From Paenirhodobacter populi (GTDB taxonomy: Bacteria > Pseudomonadota > Alphaproteobacteria > Rhodobacterales > Rhodobacteraceae), in the NCBI RefSeq assembly GCF_004022215.1, contig NZ_SAUZ01000009.1, positions 62,001 through 126,000 of the forward strand: DNA of 64,000 bases, in the 5' to 3' direction. How positions within the stretch are numbered: position 1 is the stretch's first letter; each line of letters opens with the position of its first letter. A model generated the notes under the pieces. That model did no database searches, was not told the DNA's origin, and saw only the letters and a program-made list of their open reading frames with translations. Positions 53,392 through 61,912 of the stretch are shown one piece after another. Made by a program: the position numbers and the translations under genes.

Positions 53392-54481
53392 GGAGGATCA
53401 TCGCCTCTGTCGGCCGGCGTGGCGAGAAGGGCAGCGTCGGCCCGTAGCCGAAGCGCATCACGATATCGGGCCGCATGCCGGCCTCGCCGATCAGCGCGGC
53501 AAGCTCCGGGCGCAGATGCGCCACCTCGACGGGCTGGTTGACGAAGGCGTGTTTCAGCCCGAGCGCGGTCGCGGTCAGGGCGAACCGTTGGCAGGCGCGG
53601 CCGACCGCGATCCAATGCGCCCTGTCCTCGCGCTCGGCGGTGAAAACGACGATCCCGGCCGAGGAGGCGATCTGGCGCGCGACTTTCCCGTTCTCTCCCG
53701 CGGCCGTGACGAACAGATCGAACACCGGGCCGCCGAGAAACCCGGGCAGCGCCGGGTTGCCGGTCGCCGCGGAGAGCAGCCCGTCGCCAGACGTCATGGC
53801 CTGACGCGGATTGAACCGGATCCAATGCTTCAGCTCGGCCCTGAAGGCGGGATCGGTCATCTGTGCCTCGTTGCCCGTGACAACCAGATCGCGCAGCCGG
53901 CCCATCTGCGCCCTGTCGGTGACGACCACCATCCGGACGCCCGGCAGTTCCGCCGCCTGCCGCAGGGCCTCGATCCCGGCGGCGGGCACGGGGCGCCCGT
54001 CATAATCGGCGCGCGTCGATTGCCGCAGCGCGATGGCCGCAAGCAGCGGATGCGGACGGGCCGTGCCCGCCGAGAAGGCATAGCGCACGCGCTCACCCCC
54101 GGGGTCGATCTCCACCTCCCCCGGCCGTCCCGTCGCCATCGCGGCGACAGACAGATTTTCGGCCGCGCAGCCGAGGCTGATGAAGAGGTGGTGATCGTCG
54201 GGGTCAACGGCAGGCGTCGCGCGCGCGAGATCGGGCAGGATGTCGATCATGCCGTCCCCGATCCGGAACCGCCACGGCTGGGTGTTGTGGCTGTTGGCGG
54301 CAAGCGTCGCAAAGCGGATCAGATCGGCGGTGCCCGGATCGACAGGCAGTGGCGCACGCAGCCGGGTCGCATAGCGGTCGTAACCCGCCATCGAGCCGAC
54401 CGATGCCCGCCAGCCAAGAACGCCGGCCCCCGCCAGCAGCAGCGCACCACCCGCACCGAAGATCATGTGACACCTGTTCAT
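53387..54481 (-). CDS. Acg-like nitroreductase-family protein, membrane-anchored or exported
   Basis: A 364-residue protein of the Acg/nitroreductase-like family. An N-terminal hydrophobic segment (FGAGGALLLAGAGVLGW) suggests a signal or anchor. The FMN-fold hallmarks are FATLAANSHNTQPWRF, HHLFISLGCAAENL, the second half-domain ALRQSTRADYDGRPV, and HWIAVGRACQRFALTATALGL. Family members bind FMN but may lack reductase activity and are linked to flavin storage. It is convergent with the LysR gene. Confidence 0.87.
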   Translation of the reverse strand: MNRCHMIFGAGGALLLAGAGVLGWRASVGSMAGYDRYATRLRAPLPVDPGTADLIRFATLAANSHNTQPWRFRIGDGMIDILPDLARATPAVDPDDHHLFISLGCAAENLSVAAMATGRPGEVEIDPGGERVRYAFSAGTARPHPLLAAIALRQSTRADYDGRPVPAAGIEALRQAAELPGVRMVVVTDRAQMGRLRDLVVTGNEAQMTDPAFRAELKHWIRFNPRQAMTSGDGLLSAATGNPALPGFLGGPVFDLFVTAAGENGKVARQIASSAGIVVFTAEREDRAHWIAVGRACQRFALTATALGLKHAFVNQPVEVAHLRPELAALIGEAGMRPDIVMRFGYGPTLPFSPRRPTEAMILR

Positions 54482-54558
54482 GCGATCTCCTTACCTGGTC
54501 CTTATACACCGATGGCGGCGGGCCTGTATCTGATCGAGGTCAAGGGCCACCCGGTTGC

Positions 54559-54732
54559 GAATATCCCCGGCCCTATGTTGCGGAGGCCGTCCGCGATGCT
54601 CCCGTCGCTGTCGTGGATCAGGACGGCTCATCGGCCAGCCGGGACCTGATCCGTCGCATCGATGCGACGGACAGCGCGGCCGTCGTTGCAGCGCTTCTGA
54701 CGCTACCCGATGCACAGGCCCTCTTTTCGCGC
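54559..54732 (+). pseudogene. ABC-2 type permease fragment, cut by an IS21-like insertion
   Basis: A frame with no start encodes YPRPYVAEAVRDAPVAVVDQDGS... and RDLIRRIDATDSAAVVAALL, matching the first periplasmic segment of ABC-2 exporter permeases (YPQPY, PVAVVDQD, SR-L-R-IDA). It ends exactly where the IS21-like left end begins (54733). The rest of the permease is absent, so this is a relic of an export system. Confidence 0.6.
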
Positions 54733-54867
54733 TGTTGACCGGCGTGGAATAATGACCCCGCTTCTGGAGTGATCGGCGTCCCAAAGGGACGCGACCGACC
54801 GGGGGTTGGGTCCATTGTGCTTCCGATGCTTATCGGAGGCCAGGCACAGGATGCTGATCGTGGAGAG

Positions 54868-54908
54868 TGAGCCAGTGAGGCGCCACTGGTTCGAGCCCAC
54901 TGGCGAAC
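54868..54908 (+). repeat. Variable-stem hairpin element, copy A (in IS21 istA relic)
   Basis: Core GCGCCACTGGTTCGAG at 54880-54895, enclosed by arms CCAGTG (54872-54877) and CACTGG (54898-54903), preceded by GTGAG and followed by CGAA. It interrupts the istA-like start in frame, between MLIVE and KVRQLHF. Confidence 0.55.
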
Positions 54909-54983
54909 GCAAAGTCAGACAGCTGCATTTTACCGATGGCAGGGGGATCAAGACGATCTGCCGTGACCTGATGCTGCCCAAGA

Positions 54984-55015
54984 GTGAGGCGTGCGCCGCC
55001 AAGGCCACGCCGAAC
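54984..55015 (+). repeat. Variable-stem hairpin element, copy F (in IS21 istA relic)
   Basis: Arms GGCGTG (54988-54993) and CACGCC (55006-55011), preceded by GTGAG and followed by GAAC, as in copy A. The core (CGCCGCCAAGG) is diverged and shortened. It separates the istA segments ICRDL and VRKVIRTG. Confidence 0.4.
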
Positions 55016-55383
55016 CGTGCGCAAGGTGATCCGCACCGGGATGACGGAGTTCACCTACAGCCGCGCCCGAGGCTGGGTGCGTGACTGGGAGACCTCCCCC
55101 GGCTGCTTGAGGTCAACGCCGCGCGGGCCAGCCGGGAACGGCAGTCCCCCAACCATTGCGACATCGTCGAAACCGGCAACGACAGCTGGCGCATCAAAAC
55201 CCGCGCCTGAACGCGATCCGAAACGCAGGCCCGCGCCGGCTGCGCCAGCTGGAAAGCTACGCCGCCACGGGCCTGCTCACCCTATCGCCAGAGGGTTCAC
55301 TTTTGGACACCGATCGACAGTTTGTCGGTTGCGCGCTCTGAGCTTCCAGCATCCCGTGAAAACCGCCGCTTGAATGCCCCCGG

Positions 55384-56826
55384 CTAGAAGCTCCCCACCA
55401 GCACTCCGAGCGCAATCACCACCACGAGGGCCAGCAGCGCCCCCACGATCGCCACCATCACGATGTCGAGGTAACTCTGTCGCGCCGATACGCCGCAAAC
55501 CGACAGCAGCGTCACCACCGCGCCGCTGTGGGGCAGGCTGTCCAGCGTGCCCGCGCTCATCACCGCGACGCGATGCAGCAGTTGCGGGTCAATTCCCACC
55601 TCGGTCGCGCGCTGAAGATAGGTCGCGCCAAGCGCATCGAGCGCGATGGTCAGCCCGCCGGAGGCCGAGCCGGTCAGCGCCGCGAGAATGTTGGTTGCGA
55701 CCGCCAGGGAAACCAGCGGCCCGCCTCCGATCGAAAGCACCCAGTCCCGCACGACTGCGAACGCAGGCAGGGCCGCGACCACAGCGCCGAAGCCCACAAG
55801 GCTGGCGACGGCAAAGATCGGCAGGACCGAGGCATTGGCCCCTGCATCCAGCGTTTCGCGCAACCGCGGCAGGCGCGAACGGTTCAGCACCACGGCCGTC
55901 ACGATGGCCGCGGTCAGCGCCACGGCGACAGACCAGACCCCGCTGACCGAGCCGATGCCCGCCACGCCCCAGCGGGGTTCGGCCAGCCATGCGAAATCCA
56001 GCCGCGGCAGGATCACCAGCGACATCGCCAGATTGACCGCGATCACCACGAACAGCGGCAACGCCGCAATCGCCAGCGGCGGCAGTTCCGCGCTCTGGTG
56101 CCCGTGGGCCGTCTCGGCCGGATCGAATTCCCGCGCCGTCACCGCACGTTCGCGCAGGATCGTGTCGTCGACGCCCTGTATGCGGTCGTCCGAGAACCTC
56201 TCGTTCCGCGCGCGGGCGATCCGGCTCGCGCGGCCCAGCCACCACAGGCCGAAGCCCAGCATGATGACCGAGGCGATGATCCCCAGACCCGGCGCGGCAA
56301 AAGGCGTGGTGCCGAAGAAGGGCATCGGGATCGCGTTCTGGATTGCCGGGGTGCCGGGCAGCGCCATCATGGTGAAGGTGAAGGTGCCAAGCGCGATGGC
56401 GGGCGGCATCAGGCGGCGCGGAATGTCAGCGCGCTGAAACAGCGCCTCGGCCATCGGGGCCAGCACGAAAAGCGCGACGAACAGGCTCACCCCGCCATAG
56501 GTCAGCGCCGCTCCCGCAAGGACCACGGCCAGTATCGCATGTCCGGCTCCCAGCCGCCGGGTCAGCCATTCGGCAATGGCGCGGACGGATCCGCTGTCCT
56601 CCATCACCTTGCCGAAAACCGCGCCAAGCAGAAACAGCGGGAAGAACTGACCGATGAAATCCGCCCCGGCCCCCATGAACGTTTGCGTCCAATGGGCCAG
56701 CAGCGGCTCGCCCGAGATCAGCGCGGCGAGCAAGGCGGCGACGGGCGCCAGCAGCAGGACACTCCAGCCGCGATAAGCCAGCCAGATCAGGAACGCCAGC
56801 GCCAGAAGAATGCCGAGCAGCCCCAT
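55384..56826 (-). CDS. GntP-family permease
   Basis: A 480-residue transporter with about twelve membrane spans. It opens MGLLGILLALAFLIWLAYRG. GntP/CitMHS-like segments are GADFIGQFFPLFLLGAVFGKV, MMALPGTPAIQNAIPMPFFGT, LAALTGSASGGLTIALDALG and MSAGTLDSLPHSGAVVTLLSV. Members import gluconate, hydroxybutyrate or other organic acids by proton symport. Its start is 1 nt after the stop of the upstream patatin gene, so the two form an operon. This favours a hydroxy or fatty acid as substrate. Confidence 0.92.
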   Translation of the reverse strand: MGLLGILLALAFLIWLAYRGWSVLLLAPVAALLAALISGEPLLAHWTQTFMGAGADFIGQFFPLFLLGAVFGKVMEDSGSVRAIAEWLTRRLGAGHAILAVVLAGAALTYGGVSLFVALFVLAPMAEALFQRADIPRRLMPPAIALGTFTFTMMALPGTPAIQNAIPMPFFGTTPFAAPGLGIIASVIMLGFGLWWLGRASRIARARNERFSDDRIQGVDDTILRERAVTAREFDPAETAHGHQSAELPPLAIAALPLFVVIAVNLAMSLVILPRLDFAWLAEPRWGVAGIGSVSGVWSVAVALTAAIVTAVVLNRSRLPRLRETLDAGANASVLPIFAVASLVGFGAVVAALPAFAVVRDWVLSIGGGPLVSLAVATNILAALTGSASGGLTIALDALGATYLQRATEVGIDPQLLHRVAVMSAGTLDSLPHSGAVVTLLSVCGVSARQSYLDIVMVAIVGALLALVVVIALGVLVGSF

Positions 56827-56827
56827 T

Positions 56828-57871
56828 TCAGACCCCGTCAAGCAATGTGTCGATGTCCACCGAGGACCGGTGGCCGATGTTTCCCCCGTTGTCGCGCAGG
56901 AAGCTCTCGGCGGCGCGGCGGCCTTCGTCGCGCAGCCAGTGCAGGAAAGTCCGGTCCGCATTCATCTTGGACGAATGGTCGAGCCCGGTCATGACGCCGT
57001 TGCCCACCATATGCACCCGCATCCGGGCCCATCGCGCCCCCTCGCCATTGCCGGGGTCGGCGACCTGTCTGAGCAGCGCCATCATCCGCAGCTCCTTCAG
57101 CGTGGCCGCATTGAAGGAGACTTCATTCAACCGGTTCAGGATCGCTGCGGCCGTCCGCGGCACGCCGGGGCGTTCGATCGGGTTGATCGGGATCAGGATG
57201 GTGTCGTCGCTGTCCACCTCGCGCACGAGGGGCGTGAGCGTCGGGTTTCCGGTATAGCCGCCGTCCCAATAGCTCTCGCCGTCGATCTCGACCGCCTGGA
57301 AAAGCGTCGGCAGGCAGGCCGAGGCCAGCAGCACCTCGGGCGAAATCTCGGCATTGCGAAATACCCGGCCGCGGCCGGTGCGGACGTTGGTCGCGGTGAT
57401 GAACAGCTTGATCGGTGCGGCGCGCAGCCGGTCGAAGTCGATCACCTGATCCAGCACACGGGTCAGCGGATTGAGCCCTGTCGGGTTCAGCACATAGGGC
57501 GAGGTCAGCCGTGACAGCATGTCCATGGCAACGAAGGCCGGGGAATGGGCCAACGACCAGTTCCCCAGAGCCATATCGACGGGGCTGGGCTGGAACGGGC
57601 TGAAGCGGGCGGCATCGGCGACAAAGTCCCAGAAGGCGGTCAGCGCCTTGCGCGCGCCCTCGGCCCCGCCTGCCGCAAAGCCATCGACCAGAACGGCGGC
57701 GTTCATGGCCCCCGCCGAGGTTCCCGAAACCCCGACGATCCTGAGCCGGTCTTCCTCCAGCAGGCGATCCAGAACGCCCCAGGTGAAGGCGCCATGCGAA
57801 CCTCCGCCCTGCAAGGCCAGATCGATCGGCACCTGCGCGGGTCCGCCGCGACTGGAAGAGGATTCTGCCAT
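56828..57871 (-). CDS. Patatin-like phospholipase/hydrolase
   Basis: A 347-residue patatin-fold hydrolase. It has the oxyanion loop GGGSHG (residues 22-27), the nucleophile motif GTSAG (Ser52) and the catalytic aspartate in YWDGGYTGNP. ATG 57871 (MAESSSSRGG) is preferred over an upstream TTG. Members release fatty acids from phospholipids, or act on polyhydroxyalkanoate-type esters. The adjacent GntP-type permease suggests that the acid product may be transported. Confidence 0.92.
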   Translation of the reverse strand: MAESSSSRGGPAQVPIDLALQGGGSHGAFTWGVLDRLLEEDRLRIVGVSGTSAGAMNAAVLVDGFAAGGAEGARKALTAFWDFVADAARFSPFQPSPVDMALGNWSLAHSPAFVAMDMLSRLTSPYVLNPTGLNPLTRVLDQVIDFDRLRAAPIKLFITATNVRTGRGRVFRNAEISPEVLLASACLPTLFQAVEIDGESYWDGGYTGNPTLTPLVREVDSDDTILIPINPIERPGVPRTAAAILNRLNEVSFNAATLKELRMMALLRQVADPGNGEGARWARMRVHMVGNGVMTGLDHSSKMNADRTFLHWLRDEGRRAAESFLRDNGGNIGHRSSVDIDTLLDGV

Positions 57872-58462
57872 GGTCCACCGACTTCCTGTTTCGGAGGATG
57901 CTAGCACGGGGTGGACGGTTCTCAATCACCTGTTATGGCGCAACCGGTTCCCGCCTTTATCGGTCCCCTTCAGGCCCGCGGAAACCAACCGCAAGGCCAG
58001 CTTCCGCCTCGTCGGCGCACTGCTTCCGGCACGGAACGACGAATAAGCCGTCCAGCGCGCTCGTTACATGACACCGGAAACCATCGCACCGGTGGGCGAA
58101 GATGCCGTTGTCAGCCTTCCCGCCGTGGCATCCTGATCACGCAGGCCCGCGCATCACGGTGGAGATCAGCGCCAGCTATACCACTCCACGGGACAGCATC
58201 CCGCCCCATGCGGCTTCTTTCCATTCTATCGAAAGGATCACACCATCAAACCGGGGATCAAACACCTTATGTGTCTCAGCCCCGTTATAGATACCCCGCC
58301 ACCGATCCCGGCCAGGACCGACGACGGGGTGGGATACAGCGCTGAACAGCTTGTGGCCTGACCACGATCGCCCGCAGGCTGATCCCGCCTCTCTTCACCG
58401 TCTCGAACAGTTGACGGCGGCCCGTTTTGCGGAACCGCGCAACATAAGGAAGAGAGGGTGAT
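57872..58462. other. Intergenic stretch of 591 bp before the IS relics
   Basis: No convincing gene. It holds the promoter region of the patatin/GntP operon on the minus strand and, beyond about 58240, sequence likely to belong to the left flank of the IS110-like element. No terminal repeat was identified. Confidence 0.4.
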
Positions 58463-59040
58463 ATGAGACCAGCGACCACCGTGATCGGTATGGATGTTTC
58501 CCGTGATTGGCTCGACGGTTTTGTGCGTCGAGCGGTCGGCATTTCCGCCTGCCCAACACCGCTGCAGGCGATGCCCAACTTCTCGCGCAGATCCGGAATT
58601 TGCCGGGGCCGGTGCGGATCGGGTTCGAGGCGACAGGTGGCCAGCAATGGGGGCGGCCAGGAATGGGTGCTCTGGGCCACGCTCGTCACGGCAGAGATTG
58701 AGGCCGTGCAACTGCCCCCGGCACAGATCAAACCCTTTGCCCTTTCCCGGGGCACGCGGGCAAAGACAGACTAGATCGATGCCGGGCGCATCGCCCGGTT
58801 CATGCTGTTCACGCCAGAGGCCGGACGGAGGTTGCGGAGCGAGAGCCCGCGTATTCTCAGAACTTTGACAACACGGAGGGCCCAGATCGCCGACATGCGC
58901 AAACGGCTTTTGGCGCGAAGCGCACACGCAGGAAGCAAGACGTCCCCGCCGGGATCGAGGGCATGGATGATGATCCGAAGGCCATGCTGGACACCCAGGT
59001 CGGTGACGTCGAACGACGGGTCAAAAACGTCATCGCACAG
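58463..59040 (+). mobile_element. IS110-family transposase relic (5' part)
   Basis: The start MRPATTVIGMDVSRDWLDGF is the IS110 RuvC-like DEDD domain opening. Further parts, in shifted frames, are LLAQIRNLPGPVRIGFEATGG, VQLPPAQIKPFALSRGTRAKTD, ARFMLFTPEAGRRL and LRTLTTRRAQIADMRKRLLA. There is a 16-bp imperfect tandem duplication near 58640-58670, several frameshifts and an in-frame stop. The gene is cut at 59040 by the left end of an IS3-like element. Confidence 0.75.
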
Positions 59041-59779
59041 TGAACTTGCCCCCGTTTCGAGCGGACACTTGGGCATAACGATGGAGGCTCAGGCATATGC
59101 CTGAGCATGTGCTTATGTCCGAGATAGAGATCATCACCGATGGTGGGCTTCGCCGCCGTTGGACCGCTGCCAAGAAGCTGCGGATCGTAGAGGAGGCGCT
59201 GGACGACCGCGCCAGCATCTCGGTCGTTGCGCGCCGGAATGGTGTCGCGCCGAACCTGTTGTATCGTTGGCGACGGCTCATGCGCGAGGGGGGAGTGTCG
59301 CCGTGTCCGAGGATGATGACGTCACCAGCAACAAGGTCGTCCCGCAGGTGAAGGATCGCACCCGCGAACTCGGACGCAAGACGCTGGAATGAGCATGGCT
59401 GCGCCATGGGTTCGAGCGGCCAAGCGAATGAGATCCTGCGCGAGGCGCTGGACAAGTCACGGTCAAAAAAACCGACCTTGCTCGCGCGCTCGCCGTTGAA
59501 GGACGATTTCCGGTGCAGGCCGTGGCGGAAACCCTGTGCGTGGCCCGCTCCAACCTGATCGACCGGCGGGACGGCAGGACGGCAGGACGGCAGGACGAAG
59601 CTGCGGCGACGCTATCATAAAGCGCAAGACGCGGCGGTGATGCCGTTGATCACGACGCGCTGGCGGCGACGCGCCCGACCTATGGCTACCGACGGATCAC
59701 GACGATCCTGAACCGCCAATTGCGCTCTGAAGGCCTGGCGCCGGTCAATCACAAGCGGGTTTAACGGATCATGCAGACC
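59041..59779 (+). mobile_element. IS3-family element relic (orfA and start of orfB), inserted in the IS110 relic
   Basis: It begins TGAACTTGCCCCC, an IS3-type end. orfA starts at ATG 59115 with LRRRWTAAKKLRIVEEAL and SVVARRNGVAPNLLYRWRRLM, then shifts frame near 59290 at a run of G. After a hairpin insertion (copy E) the coiled-coil part continues as EILREALDKS. orfB is visible as RPTYGYRRITTILNRQLRSEG and APVNHKRV, followed by an in-frame TAA and RIMQT. The GGCAGGAC unit is repeated about three times at 59568-59596. The element is interrupted at 59780 by an IS5-like element; its remainder is missing. Confidence 0.75.
59390..59428 (+). repeat. Variable-stem hairpin element, copy E (in IS3 orfA relic)
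   Basis: Core GCGCCATGGGTTCGAG at 59401-59416, arms TGGC (59396-59399) and GCCA (59419-59422), preceded by TGAGC and followed by CGAA. It interrupts orfA between GRKTLE and EILREALDKS and introduces a stop codon. Confidence 0.55.
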
Positions 59780-59889
59780 GGCTTTGTTGCGCTATTCTGG
59801 TTGAGGCCGCACGTCTCCCTTTCCCAGATATCTTCAGCGCATGCGAACGGTCTCGGGCGTGCCGAGTGATGTGAAGCGGTTCATGACTG

Positions 59890-59963
59890 AGCAGGTGAAC
59901 GGTTGCCCATCGAGGCGCCATCGGTTCAAGCCCGATGGGCGACGGTTCGAGAGAACCTGCGAA
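59890..59963 (+). repeat. Variable-stem hairpin elements, nested copies B (outer and inner), in IS5 transposase
   Basis: Inner copy: core GCGCCATCGGTTCAAG at 59915-59930 with 8-bp arms at 59905-59912 and 59933-59940. Outer copy: arms GCAGGT (59891-59896) and ACCTGC (59955-59960), with core remnant GGTTCGAG at 59944-59951. The inner copy splits the outer one. Together they separate the transposase segments AEVQIR and VMNRFTSLGTPETVRMR. Confidence 0.5.
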
Positions 59964-60410
59964 GGATGCGGATCTGGACCTCTGCATCCTGCCTGTCGAA
60001 GTCTCTGGCCACGATGGGTTCGCCCAGGAGCTTGAGGCGTCTCATCTTGGCTTCCACACGACTTCGTCGGTGATATCCAGACCATTTCTTCCATTTGACC
60101 CGGCCAAAGCGTTTGCAGGCGCGCAGCGCCTCGTCTCGCGCCTGCAGACCAGGATCGTGCCCCTTCCAGTCCGGGCATTCCGGCGGGGTGGGATGATCGC
60201 ATCGGCGCCTCGGGCCGCGATGGCGGCATGGCAGCCCTTGGTGTCGTAGAACCCATCGGCGGTGACACTGCCGATGGGTTCTTCAGCAGGGATCTGGGCC
60301 AACAGATCGGGCAATACCGGCGCATCGCCGATGCGGTTGCTGGTCATCTCTACAGCCCGCACCTCCAGCGTTTCAGCATCGATACCGATATGGATCTTGC
60401 GTCGCACGCT

Positions 60411-60446
60411 ATGGTTGCTCGAACCAGTGGCGCAACCTGGCGCGCC
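60411..60446 (-). repeat. Variable-stem hairpin element, copy C (in IS5 transposase)
   Basis: On the minus strand the core GCGCCACTGGTTCGAG spans 60433-60418, with arms GGTTG (plus-strand 60413-60417) and CAACC (60433-60437). It lies just upstream (in the transposase sense) of RKIHIGIDAETL and disrupts the frame. Confidence 0.5.
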
Positions 60447-60507
60447 CTGCGGCGGCTGGCCCCATGCTTACGAACTTGCCACTCGCCTTCGCCCGAGAAC
60501 TTGATGC

Positions 60508-60550
60508 CCCCTCGCCGGTTCTCTCGAACCGGTGGCGTTCACCGGCTCGA
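60508..60550 (-). repeat. Variable-stem hairpin element, copy D (in IS5 transposase)
   Basis: The core, plus-strand CTCGAACCGGTGGCG at 60523-60537, is flanked by arms GCCGGT (60514-60519) and ACCGGC (60541-60546). It interrupts the transposase after HLLVD. It shares CGAACCGGTGGCGTTCACC-like sequence with outer copy B. Confidence 0.5.
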
Positions 60551-60997
60551 TGTCCACCAACAGATGCAGCGGGCCGGACACCGCACGATACGCGATCTGA
60601 ACCTTCAGGTTCTGCTGCCTGCGGCAGAGCGTTGTGTACTGAGAAGGATCGCCCGACGAAGGGCACCGGCCAGCCGAGCCCGGACAGGGCCAGAAGGCTC
60701 TCCACAAACCCCGTCGTTTGACGGAGCGGCAGCCCGAACAGCACCTTGATTGAGAGGCAGAATTGGATGGCCGCTGCCGAAAACCTCTCGGAATGACCCA
60801 CCTTGCCGCTTGGGGCTACGAACCACGACATCTGCGGGTCAAACCACACCATCAAAGAACCACGGCGCTTCAGGGCCTGATTGTAGCTGGACCAGTTCGT
60901 CGTTCGGAAAACCGGGACAGGCTTGCTCATGGGGATAACCTAACCCGCTGACTCAAAAACATGAATCCGTGAACCGACGGGGTAGTGCAACAAAACC

Positions 60998-61366
60998 TTA
61001 CAGATGTGTCGTGTGCCTGCATCGGGCAATGACTTCATGCAATATCCGCTCGGTTCCCGTCATCGCGGATATGCCGGTCATGACCAATCTCGTTGACGAA
61101 TGACTGACGGTTGACAGATCATTTCGGACCTTTGTTCGGCCGCCATTGTGAGTGCCTGCCCCCGTTGCGCCATGCTTCCGAATGCCGGAACGCCCCCTTT
61201 TCCACTGGCGCGATGGTAACCGGTCAAAGCCTGCCATGATCCATTGATGCCGCACCCGGTTTCGGGCTAGAAAACACCTGACGCAGTACAGATGCCAAGC
61301 TTTCGTGTCTGCGGCGGTGGCCGCTTCGTTCGCCAGGTCAGGAGATCCCCGAAACCGGAGCCAACC
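60998..61366. other. Stretch of 369 bp right of the IS graveyard
   Basis: No gene recognised. The missing halves of the IS3 and IS110 relics are not found here. The last part must hold the promoter of the 171-residue gene and the MetNIQ-type genes; no clear -35/-10 pair was seen. Confidence 0.45.
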
Positions 61367-61882
61367 ATGCAGCGAGACCACGGCCCCCATCCTGATCCCG
61401 ACCATGCCGAACTGCTGCCCCTGCATGTCATCGGCTGCGATGCCTTTGAACGTGCCCTTCTGCCCCTTTTGCGGGACCTGATGGAGACCTGTCGCAATCC
61501 AGACGGACGGTCATGGAATGCGGTCTACGGCGCCGCCGCTTCCCGTTGGGGTGCGCGAACGGGCCTGCCGCTGGCCTATGGCCTTGCCCGGATTTCCGAG
61601 GCGCTTTTGCGGGTGAAAGGCGAAAGGCTCCAGATGCTGGACGCGGCCGACACCGCGCACGCCGCCGAGGTGACGCGGGACGAAAGGCTGCTGTTGCTCC
61701 TCCTGCACCTGTTGCGCCGGAACCATGTTCTGGCCGGGCAGGATTTCCTCTTCGATCTGACCGAGGGCAAGATGGACAAGGAGCTGATGGCACTTGCACT
61801 GGATTTCGCCCGGCGGCATTCCTGCGGCACCCCGCGCGAGGTCCGGCACGATACGACCGGCCCGCATCTGCGTATCGTCTGA
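61367..61882 (+). CDS. Protein of unknown function upstream of a MetNIQ-type importer
   Basis: A 171-residue, apparently soluble and mostly helical protein starting MQRDHGPHPDPDHAELLPL. GGAG at 61357-61360 supports ATG 61367. It has no signal peptide or membrane segment. Notable stretches are Leu-rich RLLLLLLHLLRRNHVLAGQDF and a Cys near the C-terminus in RRHSCGTPREV. I do not recognise the family. It ends 30 bp before the ATPase gene, so it is probably co-expressed with the importer. Confidence 0.6.
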   Translation: MQRDHGPHPDPDHAELLPLHVIGCDAFERALLPLLRDLMETCRNPDGRSWNAVYGAAASRWGARTGLPLAYGLARISEALLRVKGERLQMLDAADTAHAAEVTRDERLLLLLLHLLRRNHVLAGQDFLFDLTEGKMDKELMALALDFARRHSCGTPREVRHDTTGPHLRIV

Positions 61883-61912
61883 CGGACGCCGCGCGTGTCC
61901 GAAACAGGCAAG

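Larger units (their letters stand above)
54733..55319 (+). mobile_element. Decayed IS21-like element (istA start joined to istB end)
   Basis: The ends are recognisable: TGTTGACCGGCGT at 54733 and, inverted, ...CACCGATCGACA ending at 55319, with internal CGGCGTCC-like repeats typical of IS21 termini. The interior has an istA-like start region (MLIVE..., KVRQLHFTDGRGIKTICRDL; VRKVIRTGMTEFTYSR; QPRPRLGA in another frame) that passes directly into an istB-like end (HCDIVETGNDSWRIKTRA, stop at 55210). Most of istA and istB is deleted and frames are broken. Two hairpin insertions lie in the istA part. Confidence 0.7.
59780..60997 (-). mobile_element. IS5-family element with broken transposase, inserted in the IS3 relic
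   Basis: The ends are imperfect inverted repeats: GGCTTTGTTGCGCTA at 59780-59794 and, on the other strand, GGTTTTGTTGCACTA from 60997 to 60983 (13 of 15 match). The transposase, on the minus strand from ATG 60930 to the stop at 59834, reads in pieces: MSKPVPVFRTTNWSSYNQAL, GSLMVWFDPQMSWF, AAIQFCLSIKVLFGLPLRQT, RKIHIGIDAETLEVRAVEM, TADGFYDTKGCHAAIAARGA, KKWSGYHRRSRVEAKMRRLK and VARDFDRQDAEVQIR. Several frameshifts and three hairpin-element insertions make it inactive. No target duplication was found. Confidence 0.75.

Noticed and set aside
59568-59596. Functional minisatellite of GGCAGGAC units
   Set aside because: Only about three units inside a dead transposase gene; replication slippage is a sufficient explanation.
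54733-60997. CRISPR array or phage attachment region in the repeat-rich segment
   Set aside because: The repeats are unevenly spaced, in both orientations and with variable arms, and no cas, integrase or phage structural genes are present.
59780-60997. An active IS5 element
   Set aside because: The terminal repeats are recognisable, but the transposase has frameshifts and three hairpin insertions, and no target duplication is visible.
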